A stretch of DNA of 64,000 bases, from assembly GCA_022702705.1 (NCBI GenBank), contig CM040430.1, positions 19,601,310 through 19,665,309 on the forward strand, written 5' to 3'. Positions 1 through 11,099 of the stretch are shown here, one piece after another (positions within the stretch are counted from its first letter, which is position 1; every line of letters begins with the position of its first letter). The position numbers and the translations under genes were made by a program. This DNA comes from Papilionanthe hookeriana x Papilionanthe teres. Lineage: Eukaryota > Streptophyta > Magnoliopsida > Asparagales > Orchidaceae. The notes beneath the pieces are model-generated. The model had not been told where the DNA came from. It ran no database searches and saw nothing but the letters and a program-made list of their open reading frames with translations.

Positions 1-67
1 TTTAAGATCTTTCATAATGTACTCAAAATACATGGTGAAAATCAAAAATTTTTACTTAGGAGTAGTG

Positions 68-75
68 CTCTTACC
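68..75 (-). promoter_or_regulatory. Splice-donor-like site in E1, conserved in E2
   Basis: The minus strand reads GGTAAGAG, a good 5-prime splice-site match (GT at 74-73). The aligned position in E2 (17008-17001) has the same eight bases although the flanks have diverged. In E2 it lies about 200 bp upstream of the last ORF, so it could serve a spliced subgenomic transcript. Use in splicing is inference. Confidence 0.35.
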
Positions 76-243
76 TCAAGGAATCCAAATCTAACAATTT
101 TTTGTTGAGATCAGCTCTTAAATGATCCACAATATGATACCCTAGGCTCCTCTTTCGCGGCAAAGCAAAGGTTGAACACAATGGGGTGGTTGAAAATGGA
201 AATTTTTGGGTTTTTAACTTTCGGGAATAAATTTTCGTGAACT

Positions 244-320
244 AGTGCCTAAGCGCAAACTATCGGCGCTTAGCCGCGAAATCTGGAGCGTAAGCGCCGA
301 CATTCTGGAGCTTAGCCGCC
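244..320. repeat. GC-rich palindrome cluster in E1 3-prime region
   Basis: Three variants of a GGCGCTTAGCCGCC-like inverted motif occur in a row in otherwise AT-rich DNA; a further copy is at 1338-1353. The two sites match the positions where E2 carries its own, different palindrome (17160-17245 and 18910-19080). The role is unknown. Confidence 0.6.
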
Positions 321-710
321 AATACCCAAATTTTTATAATTAAGGTATATGCACTAAATCACTCTATTAATTACCCTTAATTAGTCCACAATAATTAATT
401 CTCCCCATAAATCTTTTAATACTCCAAATTAAAATTAAATAACCAATGATTCCACACAAATTTCACAAAAACACAAACTAATATTAAAACAAACATAATA
501 CTTAATACAGTACTAGAATTTTTATCCAAACATAAAGGATAAACTTCTCAAAATACAAGACACTATAATCTTAAACTAATAAGTGTACATCTCTAAGATG
601 TACCTATCACATCATCAGACATATATAAAAACATTAAACACAACAAACATGAACTCACAAGAACACTAACATAACGTATAAGACACTACACAAATAGAAA
701 CAAAACACTT

Positions 711-1168
711 TTAGTTCCACTCTCCATTAGGCAGAATATAACCAGGACCACTATTATTCTCATTTGACCCTTCAGGAATATGAATTTGATAGAACGGGCG
801 ATCATTGTTCATTCTTATATCATCTTCTTCAATCCATTTGTTCTTCACAAACATTACCTTATCTATTTCTTCCACATACCTTGAATGATTGAATTGCATC
901 TTGCGTTGCCATCCCTGTGATCCAGATGTACAGTAACATCATTGATCTTTGCTTCCATTGAAGTCACTCGGGCTTCAATTTTTGCAATCATCTCTGTAAT
1001 ACCTTGAATGCTAATAGCCAGATATCCATTAAAGAACTCCTTAGCACTATCACTAATGAACTTACTTTTATCAGAATCTTGCTTCTTCTTCATCTCCTTC
1101 TCCCAGGAAGACATGGTGCTCTTAATTCTCTTCTTAGACTTCAGAAATGAAAATAGGACTTGGGGCAA
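711..1168 (-). pseudogene. E1 3-prime ORF remnant
   Basis: Two overlapping minus-strand reading frames (1168-863 and 899-711) read as one frameshifted product. The first half has a lysine-rich stretch and an amphipathic, coiled-coil-like segment (around MIAKIEARVTSMEAKINDV); the second is short and acidic to polar. It sits downstream of integrase, where E2 carries the first of its two extra ORFs (17626-18782), so it is probably the C-terminal remnant of that protein. I do not recognise a domain in it, and no function is assigned. The bases on its left to position 1 hold no further ORF, only the palindrome cluster and the donor-like site. Bases 1170-1690 are non-coding or the degenerate end of pol. 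Confidence 0.5.
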
Positions 1169-1699
1169 GTGTTTTCCTTAAGTCAGTACCTTTTTATAAA
1201 CTTGGGAGATGCTAGAATATTCTTCAACACGTTTAAAATCTCCTAAATAACTCCCATAACTTCTCCCCCACGATCTAGGCTCTAAATTCACATTTTTCAC
1301 ATTTTTTTTATAACTGTGGCACTTAAGCACCAACTAGTCGGCGCTTAGCCGCCAGTGCACAATTTAGCACAGGTCTGCTAGGTGTCCAAATTCTCATTCT
1401 GAGTTCTCCAAATCATCAATTAAGGTCAAATAAACTCCACTTAATTTTAAAAACTCCAAATTACTACCACTAAAAACATAAAAAGAAACCAAACAAAGCA
1501 AATAAAACACACAAAACAAACATAAAACAAAGCACACCGATAAATATGGGTTGCCTCCCACAAAGCTCTTGTTTTAACGTCTTTAGCTTGACATACCCAG
1601 AACTCATTCTTAGTGACCCAACATTAAATTCTCATCAAATTTAGATTTATTGACTGAAAAATATGGTTTAAGTCTATGTCCGTTTACTTTAAATATTTT

Positions 1700-2790
1700 T
1701 CCAGTCTTAGGATCTTGAATATCTACAGCTCCATAAGAATAAACTTTTATCACAATGAATGGACCCATCCACTTTGGACTTAAGTTTTCCAGAAAATATT
1801 CTCAATCTAGCATTATACAGCAAAACTTGTTGTCCTTGTTCAAGATTTTTGGTAAGAATCTTCCGATCATGCCATAACTTCATCTTTTCCTTATAAATCT
1901 TAGCATTTTCATACGATTCATTCCTTATTTCTTCAAGCTCATTCAATTGCAATAATCTTTTTTCAGCAGCATCTTTCAAATTGTAATTGAACTCTTTAAT
2001 AGCCCAATATGCTTTATGCTCAAGTTCAAAAGGTAAATGACAAGCTTTTCCAAAAATCAGCCTATACGAGGACATTCCTATAGGTGTTCTATAAGCAGTC
2101 CCATAGGCCCACAAAGCATAATCCAATTTAATTGACCAATCCTTTCTATTTGGATTAACAGTTTTTTACAATATTCTTTTAATTTCACGATTGGATAATT
2201 CAACCAAACCACTTGTATGCGGATGATAAGAAGTAGCAATGCGATGATTAATATGATATTTCTTTGCTAACTTCCCAATAATCATATTTCTAAAATGACT
2301 TCCCCTATCAGTTATGATTACTCTTGGTATTCTAAATCTGCAAAATATATTCTTTTCTAAAAACTTTGCAACACTTTGAGCATCACATCAAGGTAAAGCA
2401 ATAGCTTCAATCCATTTGGAAACATAGTCTACTGCTATCAAAATATAAATATTTCCGAAAGATGGTGTAAATGGTCCCATAAAATATAATCCCCAAACAT
2501 CAAATATTTCAACTTCCAACATATAATTGATGGGTATCTCATTTCTTATAGAAATATTGCCTACACGCTGACATTTATCACAATTTTTAATATAATCATT
2601 CACATCCTTAAAAATTGTAGGCCTATAAAATCCTGATTGTAATATTTTATATGCAGTTTTATCACTTCCAAAATATCCCCCATAATCAAAATCATGACAT
2701 TTTTGAATAATTTCATAAGTCTCTTCCAAATGTACACATCTTCGAATTATAAGATCATTTCCTTATTTATATAAAAATGGGTCATCCAAA
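1700..2790 (-). pseudogene. E1 integrase, degenerate
   Basis: This is the C-terminal part of the pol polyprotein, which inserts the cDNA into the genome. The zinc-binding N-terminus is visible as CH...(20 or more residues)...CDKCQ around 2700-2555, but the usual GGHFG reads GGYFG, so a zinc-ligand histidine is lost. In the core, the first catalytic Asp position (WGIDFMGPF in relatives) reads WGLYFMGPF (TAT for GAT), near 2490. The second Asp (IITDRGSHF) and the Glu (LVELSNREIK) remain readable. In-frame stops follow ALP (about 2388) and KRIL (about 2170). From 2126 the frame reopens with YALWAYGTAYRTPIGMSSYR and the GKACHLPFELEHKAYWAIK segment typical of this lineage. It cannot encode an active enzyme. 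Confidence 0.9.
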
Positions 2791-2889
2791 AAATAAGTCT
2801 TAGCATCAGACAGAAATTTATTCTTTTCAAGATATGTCAAACCATAGAGTATAATATTACTAACAATAAAGTTTATTATGTTTTCTTAC

Positions 2890-3475
2890 CACAGAACACT
2901 CCATTCTTTAACAGTGAACAGTTTTTCATCAGGAAAATGTTCATTAATTTCTTCAATATCACAGAAAAATTTTTCAATTTCAAGCCTGGACAAATGATCA
3001 GCAATTTGATTATTAGAACCCTTCCTTCTACTATCTCAAAATCAAATTATTGCAAAATAAGAATCCATCTTATAAATCTCGATTTTGCATCATTTTTCTT
3101 CATTAAGTGTTTGATAGCAGAATGGTCAGTATGTACAACACATTTAATTCCAATTAAAAATGATCAAAATTTATCAAAGGCAAATACTATAGCTAATAAC
3201 TCTTTCTCAGTAGTGGTATAATTAATTTGAGCTTCATTAAGAGTTTTACTAGCATAATAAATTACTTTGAAAATTTTACCATATTTCTGACCCAAAACAG
3301 CTTTCATAAGAATTCTGTGCATACAAATTGAAGGACTGATTCCTTTAATATCAGCAATTGTCCATCCAAAGGCTTTCTTGTGCTTCTTCAAAATTTCAAG
3401 CAAACTCTCTTCTTCTTTATTAGTTAATTGAGAGGAAATTATAACATGCGAGGTTGAGGATTCACTGAAAAACAT
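2890..3475 (-). pseudogene. E1 reverse transcriptase N-terminus fused to RNase H (core deleted)
   Basis: The frame starts with the segment that precedes reverse transcriptase in this family (LLEILKKHKKAFGWTIADIK, then GISPSICMHRILM) and passes without a frame break into RNase H (AVLGQKYGKIFKVIYYASKT, then TTEKELLAIVFAFDKF). The fingers and palm, including the FLDGYSGY-like and MDDF motifs seen in E2 and E3, are absent. The junction is near 3298-3306, and compared with relatives about 1 kb is missing. Beyond 3164 RNase H continues, broken, as far as about 2890 (HTDHSAIKHLM). The in-frame joint suggests a single clean deletion. The product, if made, could not copy RNA. Confidence 0.85.
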
Positions 3476-3605
3476 ACTTCGAATGATCGGGAAGCATTTT
3501 TAACTCAAGTTCAGGAGGTTTTTCAATTGATGGACCATAAGATTTATCTTTTTCAGTCATATCCAACAATTCAAAACTTTCATGAACATACTTTAAATCT
3601 TCTTC

Positions 3606-4199
3606 TTAAAAATCTGCAGAATCAAATAACTCATATTCTTGCTTATATTCAAATTCTTCTCTTTCAGCTTTCTCTTCATAAGTTGATTTGAAATGACATT
3701 CACTTAAATATTCGATAACATCCATCCTATAACACTCGTCTTCTTTACCTCTTGCAGGATATTTCATCGATTTTGAAATACTAAATGTAACAGTTTGATC
3801 ATTAACCCTCATCGTTAATTCCACTTTTCGCACATCTATCATGGCTCTACCTGTAGCTAGAAAAGGTCTCCCCAAAATTATGGGTATCTCTTTATCTTCC
3901 TCCATATTTAACACAATGAAATCCACAGGAAAAATAAATTGATCAACTTTTACCAAAACATCTTCCACAACTCCTTTAGGATATGTGATCGAACGATCTG
4001 CTAATTGTAGAGTTACAATAGTCGGGGTTATTTCTCCTAGTCCCAGTCTTTTGAATATTGATAGAGGCATAAGGTTAATGCTTGCACCCAAATCACAAAA
4101 AGCTTTTCCATAGAATCTTTCTCCGATTGCACATGGAATTGTGAAACTACCAGGATCTTTAAGTTTTTCGAGAAGCTTTTTCGAATTATCGCACTGCAC
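3606..4199 (-). CDS. E1 aspartic protease (retropepsin) domain
   Basis: An open frame of 197 residues holds the protease that cleaves the gag-pol polyprotein. The active-site loop reads FCDLGASINLMPLS, the DLG variant usual in Athila-type elements rather than DTG or DSG. The second conserved strand reads IPIILGRPFLATGRAMIDV, followed by ELTMRVNDQTVTFSISKSMK. A typical acidic linker to reverse transcriptase follows. This is the best preserved part of E1. It is not an independent gene: it begins within the polyprotein, and the upstream residues continue in another frame (4285-4200), so a frameshift separates it from gag. Confidence 0.85.
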   Translation of the reverse strand: MQCDNSKKLLEKLKDPGSFTIPCAIGERFYGKAFCDLGASINLMPLSIFKRLGLGEITPTIVTLQLADRSITYPKGVVEDVLVKVDQFIFPVDFIVLNMEEDKEIPIILGRPFLATGRAMIDVRKVELTMRVNDQTVTFSISKSMKYPARGKEDECYRMDVIEYLSECHFKSTYEEKAEREEFEYKQEYELFDSADF

Positions 4200-4358
4200 T
4201 CCTCACGAAGTGCAATGGTCTCATTTTCTTCAAACTTCCTCTTTTTATTAAGAATATCCTTCATAAATTTCGCATAGATTGGCATTTGTTCTAGGGCTTC
4301 AGCAAATGGAATATTAATGGTAAGCTTCTTTAATATCTCTAAGAATTTTGAAAATTGC

Positions 4359-5809
4359 TTAATGTTGATGAAGTGTCTGAGGAAATAGAGGTGGTGGTTT
4401 TTCTAAATCAACCTTAGGCGGAGAAATAGGTCTTTCAAAACCTTTTCGAGCGTCCTCTTTAGGTCTTTCAATCTCTTCTTTCTCTACTTCAGTTTCTTTT
4501 TGAACTCTACCTTCCAATTCTTTTCCACTTCTCAGTTGAATTGCTTTCACTTGTTCTTTATTCTTTTCTCTTGGATTCACTTCAGTATTACTTAGAAGCA
4601 TTCCTTGGGATCTATTACTTATGGCATTTGTAATTTGTCCCAATTGATTTTCAATATTTCTGATGGCTGCTCCTTGAATTTGTAATTGATTTCCCATATG
4701 TGATACTACTTCTTCCATTGACAACTTCTTCTCCTTATTTTGTAAAGCATTGTTATAACCTGAAGGATAAGTTAATCTATTGTTATTACCTTGGTTGTTC
4801 CAATTCCCTAATGGGTTTACTTGGGTGTTCCCCCATTGTTGATTAACACCACCCTGATTATTGTTATTCCAATTAAAATTTTGATGATTCTTCCAACCTG
4901 GGTTATAATAATTGGAATATGGGTTGTTAGGTTTGATTACAACATTCACAGTTTCTGGTGAAGAATAAGAATCAACCATTTAGCCTAATGAATTTTCTTT
5001 AATCATGAGATTTGACTGAGAAAAATTCATCCCAAATTGGTCTATCTTCCTTGATACAGCAGCAACTTGATTTGCTAACATTGTAAAAGCATCATTTTCA
5101 TAAACTTTGGCTACCTTTTTAGGATTTAACCTTTTAGAAGGCCATTGAAAATTATTAGTAGTTATTTCTTCAATTAAAGCATAAGCATGAGAAAATGGTT
5201 TAGACATTAATGATCCACCAGCAGCAGCATCGATGATTGATCCAAGAGATCCAACTAATCCATTATAAAAATTTTGAATTATTAACCGATACGGTATCGC
5301 ATGATGTGGACATTTCTGAGGAGATCTTTAAATCTTTCCCATGCTTCATATATTGATTCTCCTTCAAACCGACAAAAAGATGTTATATCATTTCTCAACT
5401 TAGCGAGTCTTAGATGGTGGAAAATATTTAGCAAGGAATTTTTGTGATAGTGCACCCCAAGTTCTAATTGATCCAGGTGCTAACGAATGTAACCACATTT
5501 TAGCTTTATCCCTTAGTGAGAAAGGAAAAACTCTAAGTCTAATAGCATCATCTGAAACACCAACATATTTAAAAGTAGCACACAACTCCAGAAATTAGTA
5601 AGATGCAAATTAGGATCTTCAGTTGTTGCTTTCCCAAACTGATTATTTGACACCATTTGGATAATAGCAGGTTTAAGCTCAAAAGAATTAGTAGCTACAA
5701 CAGAGTTTTGAATACTACCACGAAGTTCATCTAATGTAGGGTTAACATAATCTCTTAAAGGTCTTAATTCTTGATGGATGCCAACATTTTGATTTTGATG
5801 ATTTGTCAT
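4359..5809 (-). pseudogene. E1 gag, with frameshifts
   Basis: This is the capsid/nucleocapsid-type protein. The likely start is the ATG at 5809 (MTNHQNQNVGI). The retrotransposon gag core is clear at 5585-5400: FPFSLRDKAKMWLHSLAPGS, then RTWGALSQKFLAKYFPPSKT. It is in a different frame from the N-terminus, so one shift lies near 5580. Next come KPFSHAYALIEE and NFQWPSKR (5207 onwards), a stop just before 4979, and an Asn/Gln/Trp-rich segment (4979-4700) followed by a coiled-coil-like part (MEEVVSHMGNQLQIQGAAIR). I see no CCHC zinc knuckle. E3 (8602-10030) and E2 (22990-24351) carry the same arrangement. Confidence 0.88.
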
Positions 5810-6010
5810 TTCTTGAATATTTTTTTCATTTTCTGTATTTTAAATTTTTTTTATTTTTCTGAAAGTTTTTTCTAATTTAGAATCGTAAGGCAAAACCTGA
5901 ACTACGTATACAATAATAAAACAAAACAAAATACAACACACTAACAAAAACAAAGAAAAGTAAAAATTTAAAATTTCTTAATTCTCTTTAAAATGCAATT
6001 TAATTAATTT

Positions 6011-6028
6011 TCCCCGACGATGGCGCCA
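6011..6028 (-). other. E1 primer-binding site (tRNA-Asp type)
   Basis: The minus strand reads TGGCGCCATCGTCGGGGA, which differs at three of 18 positions from the complement of the 3-prime end of plant tRNA-Asp (TGGCGCCGTTGCCGGGGA). It lies six bases inside the proposed LTR end at 6035. Athila-group elements are known to use this primer. Confidence 0.8.
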
Positions 6029-6078
6029 AACACTTGGGCTGCGAGGAATATATGTGCTTACAAATATGATATGAAAAT

Positions 6079-6142
6079 TGGCAACAGTGCCAAAAACTTG
6101 GTCCCGTCCTGTAGATATATGTATGTGTGCCAAAAACTTGAC
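6079..6142 (-). repeat. PBS-like repeats inside the E1 LTR end
   Basis: Two further copies of the PBS/LTR-junction sequence lie within the first 110 bp of the LTR: GGCAACAGTGCCAAAAACTT at 6080-6099 and GTGCCAAAAACTTGACTCC near 6127-6145 (plus-strand reading). The first resembles the tRNA-Asp 3-prime end more closely than the real PBS does at GGCAAC. E2 shows one equivalent copy in each LTR (12664-12687 and 24599-24620). Confidence 0.55.
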
Positions 6143-7481
6143 TCCACACCAAATATATGTGATTTAAATATGAAAATTATGATTTCATAATATGGGATAC
6201 TATGTAAGTATACGTATCGTTTATCAAGTAATATAGGACTTTCTGATTAAGCCCCGAGATATCGAACCCACGGGGAAAATGTAAAATCTTTAAAGGAATC
6301 AAAGAAATTATCTTTTTACTTTCTTTGATTGTTTTCGAAAAAAGTATGATTTGATTTTGAAAAGTTTTGAAGGTTGATATGTCTTTTGAAATTTTCTTAA
6401 TAAAATGCTAAACAAGAAATTAAAATTACAATAACTAATAACACTAGATGTAAAATACTATTAACTAGAATATCTTTTTCTTTCCTTTCATGAAGTAGTA
6501 ATAATTCTTAAAGTATTGTTGTGGAAGTATTCAAATTTTATTGTGACAGATAGAAGCAAATGTGTTCTTTACCCTTACTTAGTTCTATAAAGAACAAATT
6601 TTAATTTGAAATTTATATTATTTTGAACATGGTTAGGCAGGGAAGATACCAGTCTCTCACTCTAGAGTTCCCTATATTCACACCACCTGGGGGCTAACTT
6701 CTCATAACAAAACTCAAAACTTCAAACAAAATTAGGGGGTTTTAGCTCGTCACTCTAAAATCCTCTAATTTTACTCCCTTTATAAAAATATCTTCTAATA
6801 TTCCATTCAATTATATGGACTACAGTTCTCACCCATATAATTTCATGTGATTCTTACTAACTTTTATGAGACAATATCACATTGGATCTGACATAATCTC
6901 AAGAAATTTTACAACTTAACAAGCCAAATTAAGAAGTAAACAAAGTTTTTAGATTCAATCTTCACAACTTCTTCCAACTTTTAAACACTTATACTTTCCA
7001 CAACAATTCTCTTTAAATTAATTACTTCTCCATTTAAAAAAGAAAAAGATGAAGTAAACTACTCAGAATGCATTAAGAAAATAAAAAAACACATTGATTT
7101 GAAATTAAAAATAATAAGAAAAATAAAAAACTAAAGCAAGTATTAATATAAAGATTAAAAGTAAACACTTATCTGACAATCTCCACAAGACTAAGGAAGT
7201 TCCTCTGAAACTTTGACTCTTAGCTAAACTACTCCTCAGAACAAGTCTCCCAACTCCGTTGACTCAGAATACAGACTTCAGACTTCAATAAAAACTAAAT
7301 TAAAAGAAAGAAAAGAAGTGGGAAGAAGAATATTTCACTCCGACCTTTTTCTCCTTTCTACTCTCTACTCCTACTCTAAAATAAAAACTCTTTAAAATGC
7401 AGTGGAATAACAAAATAATGAAAGAAAGAAAGAACCCTTCAAAATTCAAAGGAAGAGTCTCTTAATCTTTCCCAAGACTCT

Positions 7482-7490
7482 CTTTAAATA
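7482..7490 (-). promoter_or_regulatory. TATA-like box in E1 LTR
   Basis: The minus strand reads TATTTAAAG, about 370 bp from the outer LTR end. This agrees with the place of the TATA box in the E2 LTR (13798-13789). It probably sets the U3/R boundary. There is no direct evidence of transcription. Confidence 0.45.
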
Positions 7491-8038
7491 GTAAACCAAA
7501 AGGTGTCTTGGTGTTTCTTCAAAATGTGTCAAAATTAGTATCTACCAAGGAACGCACCCCTTCATTCAAACTTGCCGCCCAAAGGAAGTTATGGACGTTA
7601 CCACCAAGAGTTACATCCCATCCCCTTTGAAATTGGTGCCAAATCCATTTGCAATTCGATTTTTAACAGTGCCAGTGCCAAATTTTTTATTTTTCATTTT
7701 TTTTCTCCAAATTTGATCCAATTTTGCTCCTTTCATCATGACCATCCATTTTCATCATACCTACAAGAAAAATAAAAAATATCTTCCATTAAAATGCAAT
7801 ATCATTAAATATAGGTATAAAAATGTGCATAAAAATACTATATATTTTAGGTGTACCAGGAGGTGCAAATGTTAGAGAAATATGCTTTGAAGGGATAACA
7901 ACGAGATTTAAGGAACTAAAGTCAATTCTATCTAAGCTTCTTTATGCACTCGGGAGAGGGTAAATAAAATTGTTGCTCCTCTTTGTCGCTAATATTTTAG
8001 TACTTGCAACTTTACATTCCGTGTAATTAACTTAACTC

Positions 8039-8242
8039 ATTACAAGAGAGGGCCTCTTAAGTATTTGATATTTTTTCCAAAATAAAGTGTCATAAGTAAG
8101 ATTAATTCTGTAGGATTAAACTTTTTATTTTTTGTCACACATTACAAGAGAGGACCTCTTAAGTATTTGATATTTTTTCCAATATAAAGTGTGATAAGTA
8201 GGATTAATTCTGTAGGATTAAACTTTTTATTTTTTGTCACAC
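8039..8242. repeat. 102-bp tandem duplication
   Basis: Two adjacent copies, 8039-8140 and 8141-8242, are nearly identical. Each starts ATTACAAGAGAGG and ends TTTTTTGTCACAC, and only a few substitutions separate them. It lies between E1 and E3. The rest of 7859-8601 holds no recognisable gene or LTR. Confidence 0.9.
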
Positions 8243-8601
8243 ATTAAGGTAGCTTTTTGGGTCTTTTAACAATATCTACATTTGAGACTAGGACTAAACC
8301 AGTAGCCTAGAACTTTTCCTACTTTGAATTACTTTGTTCTCTGTGGCACTAACATTCCAGACTCTAAAATCCAATATTACTGATGCGACACATGCACTTG
8401 TAAAAATCAGAAAAACTACAATTATTTTGTTATTTTTGTGATTGTTTGTGTGACTTGTTTTGATTTGAACTTCTAGTATTAGGGGTTTTTAGTTCGTTTA
8501 TGTGTAGTTTTGGACCTACTGCACTTAAACCATATGATTTGAAATAGAGAAATATTAGGAAAATTCAAGAACAAAACAAACTTCAAGAACTCGAAGGAGA
8601 G

Positions 8602-10030
8602 ATGACGAATAACCCATATAAAAACCCTGAGATCCATGAACCAATTCATGAAATCCAGATGCACATAGAACTTTAAGAGACCATGCTAACCCTACAGTAG
8701 ATGAAAATCAATTAAATATCCAAACCCCAGCCATATAAGCTAACATGTTTGTCTGAAGCCTGCTCTCATCCAAATGGTGTTGAACAACTAGTTTGGAGGA
8801 ACCTCATATGAAGATCCAAACCTACATTTAGTGAATTTCTTAGAACTTTATGCCATATTTTGCTATAATGGCAATTCCAATGATGATGTTAGGCTAAGCC
8901 TTTTCTCTTTCTCCCGGAGGGATAAAACCAAAATGTGGTTAAACTAAGTAGCATGTAGATCAATAAGGACATGGAGTGACTTAGCCCAAAAATTCCTTAA
9001 AAATTCCTAGCAAATTATTTTCCACCTTAAAAAATTGTCAAACTTAGGAATTATATTACTTCATTTTGCCAGCATGAAGGTGAGTTTATTTATGAAACTT
9101 GGGAATGACTCAAGAATCTTCTTAGGAAGTGTCCCCACCAAGCATAGTCTGATTGGTTGATAATTAAGACTATTTAGAATAAGTTGTAGGATCTCTTAGG
9201 TCTATCATCAATATTGTCCTTTGTAGTTCGCTCATGTCAAACCCATTAGATGAGGCTAATTTTTAATTGAAGAGATGACAACCAAAACTTTTCAATGGCC
9301 TTCTGAGAGAGTGAACACTAGAAAAGTAGCAAGTGTACACGAAAAGAACATGCTTACAATTCTAACTTCTAAAGTAGTTGTTATATCGTGGAAGCTAAAC
9401 TAGACAAGGATGAACCAACCACAAGGACCACAAGTCATTGAGAATTCATTTGGAAAATTAATTGATGCAAATGCTGTGCCACTAATGTGATCAACAATAG
9501 AATCAATAACTCGTATTCCAATTTATATAACACCAAATCGAAGAACCATCTAAATTCAACTAGAATAATATCAGGATGTGGGAAACTAACATGGGGGAAT
9601 AGCCATGAAAATTGTTTTGAGAATTGGAACAATCAAGATAATATAAACCTGAGACCTTTTTATGCTCCTAGTTTTAATGTGAACCAACAATTTAAGAAGA
9701 ATAAGTTGCCTTGGGAGGAAGTTGTATTGCAGATGGGGTAATCAATTACAGAGTTAAGGTGTAGCCATTAGGAATATAGAGAACCAATTGAGGCAGATTG
9801 CCAAGTCACTTAACAGTCGACCCCAAGGAACTCTTCTTACCAACATTAAGCTAATCCTATAGAAAATAATAGTGAGCACATAAATGCGGTCAAGTTGAGG
9901 AGTGGAAGAGAATTGGAGGAAGTGGTCTAGAAAGATCCCAAGGTGGAAAAAGAGAACTTGGAACCTGAAAGATCTTTGGAATACCTTTCTAATGACTTAA
10001 GAAAACCAGTCTCACCCCCAAGAAGAACTT
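8602..10030 (+). pseudogene. E3 gag, heavily degraded
   Basis: It starts at an ATG (MTNNPYKNPEIHEP) matching the E1 gag start. The core is recognisable at 8895-9030 as FSFSRRDKTKMWLN, SIRTWSDLAQKFLK and ANYFPP, interrupted by stops. The Asn-rich part is open at 9487-9741 (WGNSHENCFENWNNQDN, ending in LPWEEVVLQMG, the equivalent of MEEVVSHMG in E1). After 9745 only broken segments remain up to the lysine-rich region near 10020. No zinc knuckle is seen. Confidence 0.8.
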
Positions 10031-10204
10031 AAGATGACCACCACTACCATTTCCTCAGAGATTCCATATGCAAAAATTGGATTAACAATTTCTCTGGTTC
10101 TGGAAGTATTTAAGAAGTTGGTGATCAATATCACTTTTTTTAGGCCCTCGAGCATATTCCTAGTTATGTAAAGTTCATGAAGAATATTATTAACAAGAAA
10201 ATGA

Positions 10205-10943
10205 ATTTGGAGAGTTTGAGACTAGCACTTAGTGAGGAGTGCAGAACAAAAAGGTAAACTTCCTGGGAGCTTCACTATTCCATGTGTGATTGGTGAGAAG
10301 TTCTATGAGAAGGCCCTATGTGATTTAGGAGCCATTATTAACCTTGTGCTAATTTCTATTTTCAAGGTTTTAGGATTAGGAGAGGTGTCTCTACCCTTCA
10401 TCTTGCTGATCACTTGATCACTTATCCGAGGGGGGAGTTATAAAAGATGTCTTAATGAAGGTGGATAAACTTATTTTCCCCGTTGATTTCATTGTATTAG
10501 ACATGGAGGAAGATAAAGAAATCCTCATCATATTGAGCAGAACTTTCCAAGTTGTACCAGAGTTATAATTGATGTGCATAAGGGAGAGTTAACTATAAGA
10601 GTGAACGATCAAGATGTAACATTTGATGTGTTAAAATCTATGAAATTCCCTTCTGATTACAATGAGGATTCATGTTATAGGATGGATCTCATATTTTATA
10701 TGTTGAGCCAACAATATTTGGAGTTGGAAGGTTCAACCAGAGGACCAAATTTTGATCGAGGATGAAATGACTTATTGTGAGGATGAATCTGCTCTACTGG
10801 TCGATGAAAATCCAAAGATTTGTAGGGTAGGGTTTGAGTTATTGAACACTACTGAAAATTTTAAACCTCTAGTTCCTTCCATTAAAGAACCCCTTGAACA
10901 TGAGATGAAGGTGCTTCCTAAATATCTAAATTATGCTTACTAA
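10205..10943 (+). pseudogene. E3 protease and linker to reverse transcriptase
   Basis: Segments match the E1 protease: GSFTIPCVIGEKFYEKALCD then LGAIINLVLISIFK (active-site loop DLGAI where E1 has DLGAS) at 10258-10370; VDKLIFPVDFIVLDMEEDKE at 10463-10520 in another frame; then ELTIRVNDQDVTFDVLKSMK from 10580. The frame reading GFELLNTTENFKPLVPSI and LEHEMKVLPKYLNYAY (10752-10943) is the linker that precedes reverse transcriptase. There are at least two frameshifts. The Ser-to-Ile change next to the active site would probably also harm function. Confidence 0.82.
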
Positions 10944-11099
10944 GGGAAGTCATCTACATTGTTGGTAATTATATCCTCAGAATTGAGTAGCTCATAAGAG
11001 AAAAAACTGATGAGCGTTCTGAGAAATTTTAAGAAAACTCGTGGATGGACCCTAAAAGGGATTAATCCTTCAATATGTATGGATAAGATCCTTATGGAA

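Larger units (their letters stand above)
1..7858 (-). mobile_element. Athila-like Ty3/gypsy retrotransposon E1, cut by the left window edge
   Basis: Read on the minus strand, the order is LTR (6035-7858), PBS (6011-6028), gag, protease, a shortened reverse transcriptase/RNase H, integrase and a small 3-prime ORF, which is the Ty3/gypsy order. A tRNA-Asp-type PBS and sequence beyond integrase place it near the Athila group. The 3-prime LTR must lie left of base 1, so the element is longer than 7.86 kb. Bases 1-330 align with 16940-17290 of element E2, i.e. the stretch between its two 3-prime ORFs. The element cannot be autonomous: the reverse-transcriptase core is missing and a catalytic aspartate of integrase is replaced. 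Lineage is inferred from motifs and layout, not from a tree. Confidence 0.88.
6035..7858 (-). repeat. E1 5-prime LTR
   Basis: On the plus strand the segment starts TGGGCTGC and ends GTGTACCA, giving TG...CA ends, and it starts six bases beyond the PBS. Its partner is outside the window, so the ends rest on the PBS and on partial alignment to the E2 LTRs. Shared blocks are the GTAAGTATACGTATCGT-like motif followed by TATCGAACCCACGGGGAA (6203-6280), the block around 6640-6780, and CTCAGAATGCAT near 7062-7073. The outer end matches the last part of the E2 LTR (AATGCAATATCATTAAATA) up to about 7830. There is no coding content. Confidence 0.75.
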
